Origin: Polaribacter sejongensis
GTDB lineage: Bacteria; Bacteroidota; Bacteroidia; Flavobacteriales; Flavobacteriaceae
Assembly (NCBI RefSeq): GCF_038024065.1
Contig: NZ_CP150667.1
Coordinates: 2,797,501-2,861,500 of the forward strand
Length of the DNA stretch: 64,000 nucleotides
Reading direction: 5' to 3'
A program made the position numbers and the translations under genes. Positions 34,686 through 43,698 of the stretch are shown here, piece by piece. A model generated the notes under the pieces. The model worked only from the letters and a program-made list of their open reading frames with translations, searched no databases and was not told the origin of the DNA. Numbering within the stretch: the stretch's first letter is position 1; each line of letters starts with the position of its first letter.

Positions 34686-34709
34686 GATAAATATATATGA
34701 AATATCTTT

Positions 34710-35105
34710 TTACTCAGCTAAAATACCACGTTTTTTAATGGAATCAATCATACGTAAAGCACCTTCTTTAATGGTGTTTTCTTTAAAGAGAAAGGTCTTT
34801 TCATACAACGTATTTCCTTCAAAAAAAGTAACCTGAAAACGATTGTTTAATTTGAACAACTCTGGTTGAATAAATTCAATTTTAGCAAAAGAATTTGCAG
34901 GAAGTTTGTCTAATTTTTTACGGAATAATGACGTTATTTTAGTTTCAGAAAAACCTTGTGTAACAACAACCATCATTTCTAAATCAACATTTTTATTATT
35001 GATGATGTACACATTCCAATCGTTGGTTTTATAAATATCATTGTATTCATAAGCGATTGCCATTTCTACATCGGTAACTTCTGGTATTTGAATGTCTTTT
35101 TTCAT
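34710..35105 (-). CDS. Hypothetical protein, last gene of the RND operon
   Basis: 131 residues, cytoplasmic by sequence (no signal peptide or membrane segment). Mixed alpha/beta with TNDWNVYIINNKNVDLEMMVVV near the start and a repeated pattern of short strands and charged turns. I do not recognise the family; similar small proteins are common in Flavobacteriaceae. It starts 9 bases after the TetR gene stop, and is followed by the only terminator of the operon, so it is transcribed with the efflux genes. Confidence 0.75.
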   Translation of the reverse strand: MKKDIQIPEVTDVEMAIAYEYNDIYKTNDWNVYIINNKNVDLEMMVVVTQGFSETKITSLFRKKLDKLPANSFAKIEFIQPELFKLNNRFQVTFFEGNTLYEKTFLFKENTIKEGALRMIDSIKKRGILAE

Positions 35106-35114
35106 AAAAAATAA

Positions 35115-35711
35115 TCAAGAAAATAATTTGTTTTTGTCTTTGTAATTTGGTGTAATTACACCTTTTAAATTATTTACAATAAGGTGTTTAAAAACACTTT
35201 CTATACCGTATTTATCAAAAAGATTTATAGGGTCAAAAACTAAGATTTTTAGTTTTGTAAAATACAAATCGCAAAACAAATTGATATTTAAATTTTTGCA
35301 AATATACTCTTTTTCTATAGCCTCTTCTAGTAAAGGTTTTAAGTTGGTTTTTATAAAATTGACTTTAAAATCAATAAAAACAGCATCTGCTTTGTGATGA
35401 TATTTTTTAATTCCATATAAAAAAGTCGGTTGAAAATAGTCTAAATACTGAAAATTTACTTTTTGAATTAAAATTATTTTTTCAATTGGATCTTCTGTCT
35501 TTTTTAGAATTTTATCTATTTCGTGTAGGTATTTTTCAATAATAAAACGAACCCCTTTAGAAATGAGTTCGTCTTTAGTTTTAAAGTGTTTGTAAATGGT
35601 TTTTTTAGAAATACCAAGTTCGGAAGCGAGCTCGTTCATAGAAAAACGCTTGCTTCCAAACTTGATGAAATTTGTAATAGAACATTCTATAAGTTCTTGT
35701 TTACTAACCAT
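35115..35711 (-). CDS. TetR/AcrR family transcriptional regulator
   Basis: 198 residues. N-terminal helix-turn-helix at about 10-55 (FSMNELASELGISKKTIYKHFKTKDEL), the typical TetR sequence in which SKKTIYKHF is the recognition helix. The C-terminal ligand-binding half is helical, low in similarity. It starts 9 bases after the TolC-like gene. TetR-type repressors often control the efflux genes they travel with; here the gene lies near the end of the operon and a second regulator (GbsR-like) is at its start. Confidence 0.9.
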   Translation of the reverse strand: MVSKQELIECSITNFIKFGSKRFSMNELASELGISKKTIYKHFKTKDELISKGVRFIIEKYLHEIDKILKKTEDPIEKIILIQKVNFQYLDYFQPTFLYGIKKYHHKADAVFIDFKVNFIKTNLKPLLEEAIEKEYICKNLNINLFCDLYFTKLKILVFDPINLFDKYGIESVFKHLIVNNLKGVITPNYKDKNKLFS

Positions 35712-35720
35712 TTTAAGTTA

Positions 35721-37139
35721 TTATTTTAAACCACCACCCAAAGCTTCGTATAAGTTTACAACAGATTGCAACTGTTGTAATCTACTACCAATTACTTTAA
35801 TTTCTGAGTTTAAGGCACTTTGTCTAGCTGTTAATAAGTCTAAATAAGTAGCATAACCATTCTTTAATAATTCATCAGAATTTTTCTCTGCTTTACGCAA
35901 AGCTTCCACTTCATTTTTTAAGAATTCGTACTTTTTATTTTCAGAATTAAAAGAGTATAAAGCATTTGAAACTTCGTTACCTGCAACTAATAAAGTCTTT
36001 TTAAAATTTAAAAGTGCTTGTTCTTGTTGTGCAATAGCAACTTCTTTTTGCGTTTTTAGCTTACGCTTATTAAAAATTGGTTGTGTTAAACCACCAACTA
36101 TATTTGCAAATAAAGAGTTTGCATTAAATAATTTATCTAATTCTAAACTTTGCAATCCGCCAGCAGCGGTTAACGTTAAAGAAGGATATAAACTACTTCT
36201 AGCAACATTTGTCAATTCGAAAGCACTTATTAAGTTATATTCAGCAGCAATTACATCTGGTCTGTTACTTAGTAATTCTGAAGCAAAACCTAATTTCATT
36301 TCAGTGGTTATAGTTTGGTCTTCTAAACTACTTCTTTCCACTTCCTGAGGTGTTTTTCCCAATAAAATACTTAATGTATTTTCTGCTCTAAATAGCGCAA
36401 CTTCTAAATCTACTTCTAATGCTTTCGCATTGTTGTATTGTGCAATATTTTGATCTACTGCAACCTGATTTGTTAATCCTGCTTCTTTTAAAGCCTTAAT
36501 AGTTTCTACCCCTTTTTCTCTTGTTTTAATAGATGTTTTGGTAATTTCTAACTGCGCATCTAAAGCTAAAATACTGTAATAAGTAGCTGCAATACTAGAA
36601 ATCAATTGTGTTTTTACAGCTTGATGACCGGCAACACTTTGTAAATAGGCTGCTTGCGTTGCACGTTTATTGCTTCGTATTTTTCCCCAAATATCTGCTT
36701 CCCAAGAAAGTGATGCAGTAATATCCCATTGATCTGTAGAAGTATCTGTTAAAAACGCCCCAAATTGGGTGTTTTTAGATAATTCTTGATGTGTAAGGTT
36801 AGGACCAACACTTAAAGAAGGTAAATAACCAGATTTTCCTTGTTTAGCATATGCTTCTGCTGCAACTATTTGTTGAATAGCAATACGAATGTCCATATTG
36901 TTTTGCAAGCCTTCTTCTATATATTGTTGCAAATAGGTATCTGTAAACAATGTTTTCCAAGATACATCTGCCATAGATATACTATCTGATGGCAAATTAT
37001 CTGTTCTGTACAAGTTTTCTGTTTCTGTAACTTCTGGTCTTGTGTACTCTTTAGCAACAAAACAACTTTGTAACGTTAAAGCCATAACAGCTATAACGAC
37101 TCCTTTTTGAAGGTTTCTTTTTTTTATAATTGATATCAT
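35721..37139 (-). CDS. RND efflux outer membrane lipoprotein (TolC/OprM family)
   Basis: 472 residues from the ATG at 37139. The ATG five codons upstream (37154) lies inside the pump gene; the 37139 start begins 1 base after the pump stop and keeps a normal signal peptide with lipobox LTLQSC (Cys26). Two OEP repeats form the barrel and the periplasmic helical tunnel (about 80-260 and 275-465). It includes TASLSWEADIWGKIRSNKRA, the NodT-type signature, and SNRPDVIAAEYNLISAFE. It forms the exit duct of the tripartite pump encoded upstream. Confidence 0.92.
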   Translation of the reverse strand: MISIIKKRNLQKGVVIAVMALTLQSCFVAKEYTRPEVTETENLYRTDNLPSDSISMADVSWKTLFTDTYLQQYIEEGLQNNMDIRIAIQQIVAAEAYAKQGKSGYLPSLSVGPNLTHQELSKNTQFGAFLTDTSTDQWDITASLSWEADIWGKIRSNKRATQAAYLQSVAGHQAVKTQLISSIAATYYSILALDAQLEITKTSIKTREKGVETIKALKEAGLTNQVAVDQNIAQYNNAKALEVDLEVALFRAENTLSILLGKTPQEVERSSLEDQTITTEMKLGFASELLSNRPDVIAAEYNLISAFELTNVARSSLYPSLTLTAAGGLQSLELDKLFNANSLFANIVGGLTQPIFNKRKLKTQKEVAIAQQEQALLNFKKTLLVAGNEVSNALYSFNSENKKYEFLKNEVEALRKAEKNSDELLKNGYATYLDLLTARQSALNSEIKVIGSRLQQLQSVVNLYEALGGGLK

Positions 37140-37140
37140 C

Positions 37141-40100
37141 TTATGCTTCTTCATTTTGTTCAGAAATAACTGCTGGTTTACTAGAAACTTTTTCTTGTAA
37201 CCATTGAAATAATATAAATAGTATCGGAATTACAAAGACTCCTAAAATGGTTCCTATCAACATCCCTCCAACGGCACCTGTACCGATAGAATTGTTTCCT
37301 TCAGACCCAACTCCTTTTGCTAATACTAATGGCATTAAACCAAGTATAAAGGCAAATGAGGTCATTAAAATAGGACGTAAACGAGATTTTGCTCCATGTA
37401 TAGCTGCATCAGAAATACTTTCTCCATTTTTACGTCTTTGTAGCGCAAACTCCACAATTAATATGGCGTTCTTGGCGAGTAGACCAATTAGCATGATTAA
37501 AGCAATTTGGAAATAAATGTTGTTTTCTAATCCAAAAAACCAGGTACTTATATAGGCTCCGAATACACCAAAAGGAAGTGATAATACTACTGCAAATGGT
37601 AATAAATAACTTTCATATTGTGCACTTAATAAGAAATACACGAATAAAATACTTAATGCAAAAATAAATATAGTTTGGCTCCCCGCACTTACTTCTTCTC
37701 TTGTTAAACCAGAATATGCAATGGTGTAGTTACTTGGTAACTTTGCAACTTCTTCTTCAATAACTCTAATGGCATCACCAGTACTATAACCTTCGTTTGT
37801 TGCACCTGTTAGGGTAGTAGAATTAAATAAGTTGAAACGCGTTACCGATTGTGGCCCATATACACGTTCTAATTTTACAAACTGTGTAATTGGTGTCATT
37901 TCACCAGAGTTTGTTCTAACATACATACTATTTAAATCATCTACGGTTGCTCTATCATCTGGTAAAGCTTGAATATATACTCTAAATTGTTTTCCGAATT
38001 TTGAGAAATCTGAAGCATATATACCTCCAATATAACCTTGCAATGTTGAGAAAATACTATTAATAGGCACTCCTTTTTCTTTTGCTAAAGGCACATTAAT
38101 TTCCATTTCATATTGTGGATAATTTGTACTAAAAGAAGATTGTGCATATTTAATTTCTGGATGACTCATTAAAGCCATTGCAAATTCTTTATTTGCTTTG
38201 TCTAAGTCTTTAAATTCACCTCCAAATTTATCTAGTAAATTTACTTCAAAACCTGCAGAGTTACCAAAACCTCTAATACTTGGTGGCGAGAAGAAAATAA
38301 TATTTGCTTCTGGTATGGTAGCTGCAATTCCAAATAATTTACCTGTAATTGCTTGTACAGAAGTAGAAGGATCTTCACGTTCTCCCCAATCTGCTAATTT
38401 TATAATACCAAAACCGTAATTACTACCAGCTCCACTAATTAAACTTCTACCTTTAATAAAGTTTACAGCAACAATACCTTCAATACCATTTATTTTACTG
38501 TACAAATCTTTAGCTACTGCATTTGTTCTATCTAAAGAAGCACCTGCAGGTAACTCAATATTTGCAAAAAGAATTCCTCTATCTTCATTAGGTACAAAAC
38601 CTGTTGGTGTTTGTTCTGATGCCCAAAAAATTCCAACAATAGCTAGTACTAATAATAAACCAGATACCCATTTTCTTTTGTATAAGAAATGTAGTGATTT
38701 ACCATATCTATCAATAGTTGCGTTAAATCCTCTATTAAACAGCGTGTAAAAACGCTTTAAAGGACTTTTACCTTTAATTTCTTCATCTTCTTTATGTGGT
38801 TTTAATAATAAAGCACATAATGCCGGACTTAAAGTTAATGCGTTTACTGCAGAAATAAGGATTGCAATAATTAAAGTAACACCAAATTGTTCATAAAAAA
38901 CACCTGTTGGTCCAGAGATAAAAGTTACCGGAATAAATACAGCTGCCATTACTAAAGTAATAGATATAATTGCCCCAGAAATTTCATTCATGGCAGTTAA
39001 AGTTGCTTTTTTAGCACTCTTTTCTCCTTCATCTAATTTGGCATGTACGGCTTCTACAACCACAATGGCATCATCCACTACAATACCAATGGCAAGTACC
39101 AATGCAAATAGTGTTAATAAGTTAATTGAGTATCCAAAAACATTCAAGAAAAAGAAGGTACCAATAATAGAAACTGGTACAGCTATCGCTGGAATTAAGG
39201 TGGATCTAAAATCTTGCAAGAAGATAAATACCACTAAGAACACTAATAAAAAGGCTTCTAACAACGTGCTAATTACTTTTTCTATAGATGCATTTAAAAA
39301 CAAACTTGTATCATAAGGAACAAAAACATCTAATCCTTCTGGTAAGTCTTTTTTTGCCTCTTCTAAGGTTTCTTTAATGTTTTCAATAATTACTTTTGCA
39401 TTAGAACCTTTTGTTTGAAAAATCCCCATAAAAACTGCAGGATTTCCTTTACTCATTGCGTTAGACGCATAAGATTGTGCGTCTAATTCAATTTCTGCAA
39501 CATCGTTTAAACGAAGAAATTGTCCGTTTCCTAATGCTTTTATAATAACATCTCCATATTGTTTTTCTTCTTTAAAACGACCACTATAGGTTAATGTATA
39601 TGAAAATGATTCTCCACTATTTTCACCTAAAGAACCTGCAGCTGCTTCTAAATTTTGTTCTGCTAAGGCTGCTGTAATATCTGAAGGGATTAAATTATAA
39701 GCTGCTAATTTTTCTGGTTTTAACCAGATTCTCATAGCATAATCTTGTTGAGAGAATACACTAACATCTCCAACACCACTAATACGCTGAATAGCAGGAA
39801 TTACGTTTATTTTTAAATAATTCTGAATAAAAGTAGCGTCGTAATTGTCGCTTTCAGAATACATAGAAATAAACATTAAAGCACTTGTTTCTTGCTTTTG
39901 AGTAGTTACACCTGTTTGTACAACCTCTGCAGGTAACAATGGTGTTGCTCTAGCTACACGGTTTTGAACGTTTACTGCAGCAATATCTGCATCTATTTCT
40001 TGATTAAAATAAACAGTTATTTCTGCTGTACCTGTGTTAGATGCAGTAGAGGTAATGTAGGTCATACCTTCTACACCATTAATTTGCTCTTCAATAGGTA

Positions 40101-40287
40101 TAATTACACTTTCTAAAACTGTTTCTGCGTTGGCTCCGGCATAAGAGGCAATTACCTTTATGGTTGGTGGAGCAATATCTGGGTATTCTTCTATTGGTAG
40201 GCTTGTAACGCTTATAATTCCAAGCAAAACAATGATAATAGAAATTACGGTTGAAAGAACGGGTCTTTCAATAAATGTTTTTAACAT
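37141..40287 (-). CDS. RND multidrug efflux pump, inner membrane transporter (AcrB/HAE1 family)
   Basis: 1048 residues, the normal length, 12 membrane segments with two large periplasmic loops. Opens FIERPVLSTVISIIIVLLG, with PIEEYPDIAPPTI. The proton-relay aspartates lie in VLAIGIVVDDAIVVVEAV (near residue 400), and GFVPNEDRGILF and EFALQRRKNGESISDAAIHG occur in the second half. HAE1-type pumps expel hydrophobic compounds, detergents and drugs using the proton gradient. It is 22 bases after the adaptor gene and 1 base before the TolC-like gene. Confidence 0.96.
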   Translation of the reverse strand: MLKTFIERPVLSTVISIIIVLLGIISVTSLPIEEYPDIAPPTIKVIASYAGANAETVLESVIIPIEEQINGVEGMTYITSTASNTGTAEITVYFNQEIDADIAAVNVQNRVARATPLLPAEVVQTGVTTQKQETSALMFISMYSESDNYDATFIQNYLKINVIPAIQRISGVGDVSVFSQQDYAMRIWLKPEKLAAYNLIPSDITAALAEQNLEAAAGSLGENSGESFSYTLTYSGRFKEEKQYGDVIIKALGNGQFLRLNDVAEIELDAQSYASNAMSKGNPAVFMGIFQTKGSNAKVIIENIKETLEEAKKDLPEGLDVFVPYDTSLFLNASIEKVISTLLEAFLLVFLVVFIFLQDFRSTLIPAIAVPVSIIGTFFFLNVFGYSINLLTLFALVLAIGIVVDDAIVVVEAVHAKLDEGEKSAKKATLTAMNEISGAIISITLVMAAVFIPVTFISGPTGVFYEQFGVTLIIAILISAVNALTLSPALCALLLKPHKEDEEIKGKSPLKRFYTLFNRGFNATIDRYGKSLHFLYKRKWVSGLLLVLAIVGIFWASEQTPTGFVPNEDRGILFANIELPAGASLDRTNAVAKDLYSKINGIEGIVAVNFIKGRSLISGAGSNYGFGIIKLADWGEREDPSTSVQAITGKLFGIAATIPEANIIFFSPPSIRGFGNSAGFEVNLLDKFGGEFKDLDKANKEFAMALMSHPEIKYAQSSFSTNYPQYEMEINVPLAKEKGVPINSIFSTLQGYIGGIYASDFSKFGKQFRVYIQALPDDRATVDDLNSMYVRTNSGEMTPITQFVKLERVYGPQSVTRFNLFNSTTLTGATNEGYSTGDAIRVIEEEVAKLPSNYTIAYSGLTREEVSAGSQTIFIFALSILFVYFLLSAQYESYLLPFAVVLSLPFGVFGAYISTWFFGLENNIYFQIALIMLIGLLAKNAILIVEFALQRRKNGESISDAAIHGAKSRLRPILMTSFAFILGLMPLVLAKGVGSEGNNSIGTGAVGGMLIGTILGVFVIPILFILFQWLQEKVSSKPAVISEQNEEA

Positions 40288-40309
40288 AACTAAATAAGTT
40301 TATGGTTTG

Positions 40310-41443
40310 CTAGTTTTTAAATAAAGTTTCTACAGGTTTAATTGCATCATTAAAAGGAGTGTCTTGTGGTGTAATAACGGTACCACTTCTTAATTTACCA
40401 ACCCCAGATACTACAATCTTATCTTTTAAATTGATTCCAGATTCAACTACATATAAATTTCCTACTGCTGCTTTTACTTTAATAATTGAAGTTTCTGCTT
40501 TGTTATCTTCTCCTACTTTAAACAACATAATATTTCCTTGTTGTTCATAAGTTGCTTGTTGTGGAACAACAATTGCATTTTCGAAAACAGTTGGAATTTG
40601 AATTTTACCACTATTTCCATTGGTTAATAGTTGATTAGGATTGTTAAAAACAGCTCTTAAACTAACAGTACCTGTATTTTTATTTACTTGTCCTGTACTT
40701 GTTTCTATTTTACCTTTTTCTGCATACGTGCTTCCGTTTGCCAATACCAAATTGATTTCAGCATAATTTGCCAATTTTTCTTCTAAGTTTTTACCTTCTG
40801 CATTTTGTAAAAAGTCTAAATATTCACTTTCGTTTAAACTAAAAAAGGCATATACTTTACTAATATCACTCACGGTTGTTAATGGAGTTGGATCTGCTGG
40901 ACTTACCAATGCGCCTTCTCTATAATTAATAGCACCTACATAACCATCTACTTGACTTCTAATAGTTCCGTAAGCGATACTTGCAGAAACACTACTATAG
41001 TTTGCTTTGGCTTGTGCTAAATTTGCTTTCGCAGTTTCTAATTGAACCGAACTAATAATATTTTTTTCTACTAACGGTACTAATTTGTTCACTTCTACTT
41101 GTGCAACATTAATACGCGCTTTTGCTGCACCAGCATCTTGACTTAAAGACTGTGTTTCTAGTCTAAATAATACTTGGCCTTTACGTACTTTCTGACCTTC
41201 GTCTACCATTACTTTTTGAATGTATCCAGATACTTTTGCTCTAACAGCACTGTTTACAACTCCTTCTAAACTTGTTGGGTATTCATTAAAACTTGTAACA
41301 GTTTTAGGTTGCATGGTAACTACAGGAAAAGAAGGTGCAGGACCTTGTGCTGCTGCGGCTGCTGGTTGCTCTTTGTTGGTGCAACTTGCAACTACTAAAA
41401 ATACTCCTAGTGATAGTAATGATAATAATTTATAATGTTTCAT
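40310..41443 (-). CDS. RND efflux periplasmic adaptor (AcrA/MexA family) lipoprotein
   Basis: 377 residues. Lipobox VVASC at Cys21. The order is the usual one: barrel-sandwich half (about 70-105, RAKVSGYIQKVMVDEGQKVRKGQVLF), helical hairpin (about 105-175), second half of the lipoyl-like domain with GTIRSQVDGYVGAINYREGALV (about 165-190), beta-barrel (about 210-290) and membrane-proximal domain. It links the pump to the outer membrane channel. Ala/Pro-rich linker after the lipidated Cys. It lies 13 bases after the regulator gene. Confidence 0.94.
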   Translation of the reverse strand: MKHYKLLSLLSLGVFLVVASCTNKEQPAAAAAQGPAPSFPVVTMQPKTVTSFNEYPTSLEGVVNSAVRAKVSGYIQKVMVDEGQKVRKGQVLFRLETQSLSQDAGAAKARINVAQVEVNKLVPLVEKNIISSVQLETAKANLAQAKANYSSVSASIAYGTIRSQVDGYVGAINYREGALVSPADPTPLTTVSDISKVYAFFSLNESEYLDFLQNAEGKNLEEKLANYAEINLVLANGSTYAEKGKIETSTGQVNKNTGTVSLRAVFNNPNQLLTNGNSGKIQIPTVFENAIVVPQQATYEQQGNIMLFKVGEDNKAETSIIKVKAAVGNLYVVESGINLKDKIVVSGVGKLRSGTVITPQDTPFNDAIKPVETLFKN

Positions 41444-41456
41444 TTTTTGTCTTGGT

Positions 41457-41960
41457 TTAAATATCGAATTTATGGTTGGCTATTTTAGTTTTTAATTCTT
41501 CTACAGAGGTTGTTGCTCCGTCTATAAATTTTATATAATCATCGTGAAAATTTAGATCGAACTTTTCTTCCTTATTTTCAATTTTATTCTTGTTTATAGT
41601 TTCTTTGTAATTTTTTATTTCTAGATGCATTTCACGCTCTTCTTTCCATTTATCTATCATACTATCTATATGCTGAAGAACCATTCCTTTATTAATGATA
41701 AAATATTTTTTACGATCACCTGTTTTTGTGAAATACACTATTTTATGTAAATCTTGTAAATGATTAAGGTGTGTAGAAATGGTGCTTTTACTTGCACAAA
41801 GTATGGTGACCATATCTTCAAAAGTGACTCCTTTTTTACCTGTTAAGATGATGTAAGCTAAAATACGAGCTGCAACTGGAGCTAATTGTTCTCTGTCTTC
41901 TAAATGCACACCTAGTTTTTCAACCAAGTCCATTTTTATTTTACAGATTTCTTCTTTCAT
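41457..41960 (-). CDS. GbsR/MarR-family transcriptional regulator of the efflux operon
   Basis: 167 residues from the ATG at 41960; the upstream ATG at 41993 would add 11 residues without a matching helix and is less likely. Winged-helix core at about 25-95: EDREQLAPVAARILAYIIL, GVTFEDMVTILCASKSTISTHLNHLQ (recognition helix) and a wing KTGDRKKYF. The C-terminal part is a long charged helix. It resembles GbsR-type regulators, a MarR relative. First gene of the efflux operon; a palindrome brackets its own -33 element, so autoregulation is likely. Confidence 0.88.
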   Translation of the reverse strand: MKEEICKIKMDLVEKLGVHLEDREQLAPVAARILAYIILTGKKGVTFEDMVTILCASKSTISTHLNHLQDLHKIVYFTKTGDRKKYFIINKGMVLQHIDSMIDKWKEEREMHLEIKNYKETINKNKIENKEEKFDLNFHDDYIKFIDGATTSVEELKTKIANHKFDI

Positions 41961-42019
41961 TTTATTTGCTTTAAGACTGTTTTTGAAGTTCAATTATTCA
42001 TTTTCAGTCAAATTCTTTG

Positions 42020-42054
42020 CAAAGATATATTTTTAGTTCGGAACAAACCGAACT
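42020..42054 (-). promoter_or_regulatory. Promoter and palindromic operator of the RND efflux operon
   Basis: -7 TATCTTTG at 42027-42020 and -33 TTTG at 42047-42044 on the minus strand, 16 bases between TTG and TA. AGTTCGG (42035-42041) and CCGAACT (42048-42054) are an inverted repeat around a 6-base spacer that contains the -33 TTTG. A protein bound here would block RNA polymerase; the GbsR/MarR protein is the natural candidate. Confidence 0.6.
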
Positions 42055-42078
42055 TAACGAAGTTAATTTTTTGTTAAA

Positions 42079-42106
42079 GGAAAAAGCCGATAGTTATATC
42101 GGCTTT
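42079..42106 (-). terminator. Terminator of the 85-residue gene
   Basis: AAAGCCGATA (42083-42092) pairs with TATCGGCTTT (42097-42106); on the minus strand TTTTCCTTT follows. Confidence 0.7.
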
Positions 42107-42140
42107 AAATTTTGTAATATGTAAGTTTGGAATGTGTTTA

Positions 42141-42161
42141 TTATCCGCTAAAAGCGGATAA
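42141..42161. other. Perfect palindrome with 3-base loop
   Basis: TTATCCGCT (42141-42149), AAA, AGCGGATAA (42153-42161). It lies in the 3' region of the 85-residue gene, beyond its stop, and could be a second terminator-like hairpin or a transcript-end stabiliser. Confidence 0.4.
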
Positions 42162-42211
42162 AGGTCTAGATAATAAGCTTTTTTAAAAATTTTTCTTTTG
42201 TAACTATAGAA

Positions 42212-42469
42212 TTACCAAAGTTTATAAAACTCTTCTTTAGAGATTGCATCTCCATCACATTCATCTATGGTTAATGTGCCTTCGCACAAACCACCAAACT
42301 CATCTTCTAGATGATCTTCATTATATTTAGTAACTTTTTCGTTTTTGTAAACCGTAATTTGTTTTAAAACTTCGTCTGCATCATTGGTTTCAAAATACCA
42401 AGTTGAGGTTCCCCAATCTGCATATTCATCATCTCTTTCTTCGTCCCAAAATTGTGTAAAGTATTTCAT
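42212..42469 (-). CDS. Hypothetical acidic protein (85 residues)
   Basis: 85 residues, very acidic, no signal peptide or membrane segment. Sequence features are FWDEERDDEYADWGTSTWYFE, a helix ADEVLKQITVYKNEK and a late ECDGDAISKEEFYKLW, which looks like a single Asp-rich loop. Compact mixed fold is likely. I do not recognise the family. It lies upstream of the operon regulator, separated by hairpins, and downstream of pheS on the same strand. Confidence 0.7.
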   Translation of the reverse strand: MKYFTQFWDEERDDEYADWGTSTWYFETNDADEVLKQITVYKNEKVTKYNEDHLEDEFGGLCEGTLTIDECDGDAISKEEFYKLW

Positions 42470-42544
42470 TATCTAAATTATTTTTTACTATTAAAATTCA
42501 CAATACCGATTATACAAACTTGTTAACTCTTTCCTTGTTAGGTT

Positions 42545-43564
42545 TTATAAAACAGATTTAAACTGTTCTAAGAAACGTTTATCGTTTTCATAAAACATTC
42601 TAATATCAGGAATTTGGTATAACAACATGGCAATACGTTCTATTCCCATTCCAAAAGCATAACCAGAATATTTTGTTGGATCTATGTTTGCATTTTTCAA
42701 TACATTAGGGTCTACCATTCCGCATCCCATAATTTCTAACCAACCGGTACCTTTTGTAATTTTATAATCTGTTTCTGTTTCTAATCCCCAATAAATATCT
42801 ACCTCTGCACTTGGCTCTGTAAAAGGGAAATAAGAAGGACGCAAACGTATTTTAGATTTACCAAACATCTCTTTTGTAAAGTACAAAAGGGTTTGTTTTA
42901 AATCGGCAAAAGAAACATCTGTATCAATATACAAACCTTCTACTTGATGAAAAATACAATGTGCTCTTGCAGAAATATCTTCATTTCTAAAAACTCTACC
43001 TGGAGAAATTGTTCTTATCGGTGGTTTATTTTCTTCCATATATCGTACCTGTACAGAAGATGTATGTGTACGTAGTAAAATATCTGGATCTTGTTCTATA
43101 AAAAACGTGTCTTGCATGTCTCTTGCCGGGTGATATTCTGGCAAGTTTAAAGCTGTAAAGTTGTGCCAGTCATCTTCTATTTCTGGACCTTCAGAAACGG
43201 TAAAACCAATTCTATTAAAAACATCAATAATTTGGTTTCTTACCAATGAAATTGGATGACGAGAACCCAAATTAATAGGCTCTGAAGGGCGTGATAAGTC
43301 TCCATAAAAAGATTTATTACTCTTAGCACTGTCTAAAGACTCGCTTAACTCGGCAACTTTTCCTTCTGCAGATTTTTTTAAATTATTTAATGCTTGTCCA
43401 AAATCTTTACGCAATTCTGCGTCTACATTTTTAAATTCAGCAAATAAATCCTTAAGTAAGCCTTTGCTACCTAGGTATTTAATTCTAAAAGTTTCAACTT
43501 CTTCTTTTGTGGTTGCGTTAAATGACTTTACATCACCAATCAGTTCTTTTACTTTATCTAACAT
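42545..43564 (-). CDS. pheS: Phenylalanine--tRNA ligase, alpha subunit
   Basis: 339 residues. It forms the (alpha-beta)2 enzyme with PheT, which is not in the window. Class II motifs are present: FTALNLPEYHPARDMQDTFF (motif 2 region), RTHTSSVQVRYME, GRVFRNEDISARAHCIFHQVEG and, at the end, GYAFGMGIERIAMLLYQIPDIR (motif 3). The N-terminal coiled coil (1-85) binds tRNA. The start ATG at 43564 follows a 134-base spacer shared with the divergent gene at 43699. Confidence 0.96.
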   Translation of the reverse strand: MLDKVKELIGDVKSFNATTKEEVETFRIKYLGSKGLLKDLFAEFKNVDAELRKDFGQALNNLKKSAEGKVAELSESLDSAKSNKSFYGDLSRPSEPINLGSRHPISLVRNQIIDVFNRIGFTVSEGPEIEDDWHNFTALNLPEYHPARDMQDTFFIEQDPDILLRTHTSSVQVRYMEENKPPIRTISPGRVFRNEDISARAHCIFHQVEGLYIDTDVSFADLKQTLLYFTKEMFGKSKIRLRPSYFPFTEPSAEVDIYWGLETETDYKITKGTGWLEIMGCGMVDPNVLKNANIDPTKYSGYAFGMGIERIAMLLYQIPDIRMFYENDKRFLEQFKSVL

Positions 43565-43698
43565 TACATACTAAATTAGGTCGCGAATTTACACATTTTT
43601 ATTTTTGTTGAATCTAATTTTTGGCTGAATACTTGTAATATATTAATGTTCTAAACTAGAAAATTAATATATTGTAAATTATATAAAACAGCATAATA

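Noticed and set aside
38198..39316. Plus-strand frames inside the RND pump gene
   Set aside because: Antisense shadows; composition follows from the pump codons.
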